7,285 nt of DNA from Clostridiales bacterium. GTDB taxonomy: Bacteria > Bacillota > Clostridia > Oscillospirales > Ruminococcaceae. The notes under the pieces are model-generated. The model saw only the letters and a list, made by a program, of their open reading frames with translations. It did not search any database and was not told where the DNA came from. The DNA is taken from contig JAQXIB010000208.1 of assembly GCA_029007575.1 (NCBI GenBank), positions 1 to 7,285 of the forward strand, read 5' to 3'. The number at the start of each line of letters is the position of its first letter. Position 1 is the stretch's first letter. Shown here one piece after another: positions 6,525-7,285 of this stretch. The position numbers were made by a program, and so were the translations under genes.

Positions 6525-6532
6525 ACAAGCTT

Positions 6533-7285
6533 GTGGATATCATGTTGGATCAGGATAACAGCAATGTTATTGATATTAAGGTCATCGGAGTCGGTGGCGG
6601 CGGCGGTAATGCGGTAAACAGAATGGTGGAGTCCGGCATGAAAGGCGTGGAATTCATCGCTGTTAATACAGATAAACAGGTTTTGATGCGTTCAAAAGCA
6701 ACACAAAAAATACAGATCGGTGAAAAACTGACGAAAGGCGGCGGAGCAGGAGGCGCGCCGGAGGTAGGGCTGAAAGCCGCTGAAGAAAGCAGAGAAGAAA
6801 TACAGGCTTCTTTAAGAGGAACGCAGATGATATTCATTACTGCGGGAATGGGCGGCGGAACCGGTACCGGAGCTGCACCGGTGATTGCTCAAATTGCCAG
6901 AGAAATGGATATTTTGACGGTCGGTATTGTGACTAAACCGTTCGCTTTTGAGGGCAAGAGCAGAATGGCACAGGCAGAAAAAGGCATTGCTTCTTTAAAA
7001 GAAGAAGTGGATTGCTTGGTGATTATTCCGAATGAGCGCCTGAAACAGCTTCCGGAGCAAAAAATTACTTTGAAAAATGCGTTCGCCGCTGCGGATGATG
7101 TGCTGCGTCAGGGCGTGCAGAGTATTTCAGATTTGATTAACGTCGCAGGATATGTGAATCTGGACTTTGCTGATATAACGAGCGTGATGAAGCATGCAGG
7201 AATGGCTCATATGGGTGTTGGTCACGGGCAGGGCAAAGACAAGGCGGAAAATGCAGCGACTATGGCAATCTCCAGTCCGTTGCTG
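6533..7285 (+). CDS. ftsZ: Cell division GTPase FtsZ, N-terminal part (3' end outside the window)
   Basis: FtsZ is the tubulin-like GTPase that polymerises into the division ring. The first 251 codons are present; the gene runs off the window. Visible features are the nucleotide-binding start VIGVGGGGGNAVNRM (17-31), FIAVNTDKQ (41-49), the tubulin signature GGGTGTG (107-113), PFAFEGKSR (136-144), IIPNERL (164-170), AFAAADDVLRQGV (183-195), and the T7 synergy loop NLDFADI (209-215) with N209, D211 and D214 intact, so GTP hydrolysis should be retained. The GTG start is fixed by a perfect AGGAGG. Some normally conserved stretches differ: KGGGAGGAPEVG (68-79) where most FtsZ have GLGAGANPEIG, INVAGYVNLDF in place of the usual VPG/TPG form before the T7 loop, and MGVGHGQGKDKAENAA (227-242) in place of the usual MGIG..SGE.RA. 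No ftsA precedes it. Confidence 0.97.
   Translation, partial: MDIMLDQDNSNVIDIKVIGVGGGGGNAVNRMVESGMKGVEFIAVNTDKQVLMRSKATQKIQIGEKLTKGGGAGGAPEVGLKAAEESREEIQASLRGTQMIFITAGMGGGTGTGAAPVIAQIAREMDILTVGIVTKPFAFEGKSRMAQAEKGIASLKEEVDCLVIIPNERLKQLPEQKITLKNAFAAADDVLRQGVQSISDLINVAGYVNLDFADITSVMKHAGMAHMGVGHGQGKDKAENAATMAISSPLL

Larger units (their letters stand above)
6327..6532 (+). other. AT-rich ftsQ-ftsZ intergenic region with possible ftsZ promoter
   Basis: This 206-base AT-rich stretch holds no credible ORF and no GC-rich terminator hairpin. It contains a best sigma-A-like pair, TTGAAA (6413-6418) and TAAATT (6436-6441), with a 17-base spacer, and a second, weaker pair, TTGTGT (6461-6466) and GATAAA (6484-6489), also 17 apart. 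The length and composition suggest that ftsZ has its own promoter or promoters here, but no single one is convincing. Confidence 0.4.

Overview
This window is a stretch of a division and cell-wall (dcw) cluster, all on the + strand: the end of murF, then mraY, ftsW, murG, murA, ftsQ (divIB) and the first 251 codons of ftsZ. Every gene has its diagnostic family motifs, and I see no frameshift or internal stop in any of them. The gene order, the Firmicutes-type DivIB with a basic N-terminus and Ser/Thr-rich tail, the strong AGGAGG site at ftsZ and the moderate GC content point to a Clostridia-class Firmicute. An Oscillospirales-like lineage is possible, but the genus cannot be fixed from this window.

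Layout: 1-373 is the MurF C-terminus; 380-1390 is mraY, 6 bases later; 1445-2572 is ftsW; 2637-3767 is murG. These four are closely spaced and are probably one transcription unit. Bases 3768-4068 hold no gene. They contain a 160-bp near-palindromic foldback element (3814-3973), followed immediately by a strong hairpin and T-rich tract that looks like an intrinsic terminator (3974-4020). murA (4069-5325) and ftsQ (5403-6326) follow. A 206-base AT-rich gap with a 10-bp direct repeat and possible promoter sequences precedes ftsZ (6533 to the window end).

How the genes work together: MurF finishes the UDP-MurNAc-pentapeptide. MraY moves it to undecaprenyl phosphate (lipid I) and MurG adds GlcNAc (lipid II). 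FtsW polymerises lipid II at the septum. MurA makes the first committed precursor. FtsQ is part of the FtsQLB/DivIB-DivIC-FtsL complex that controls FtsW and its partner transpeptidase. FtsZ forms the ring that places them. murD and murC are not between mraY and ftsW or murG, and ftsA is not between ftsQ and ftsZ.

The most unusual item is the foldback element between murG and murA. Its two 55-56-base arms are about 80 percent complementary, with a perfect 7-bp apical stem exactly at its centre and TA dinucleotides at both edges. It looks like a MITE-type non-autonomous element or a long structured RNA, and it was not recognised as any known family.
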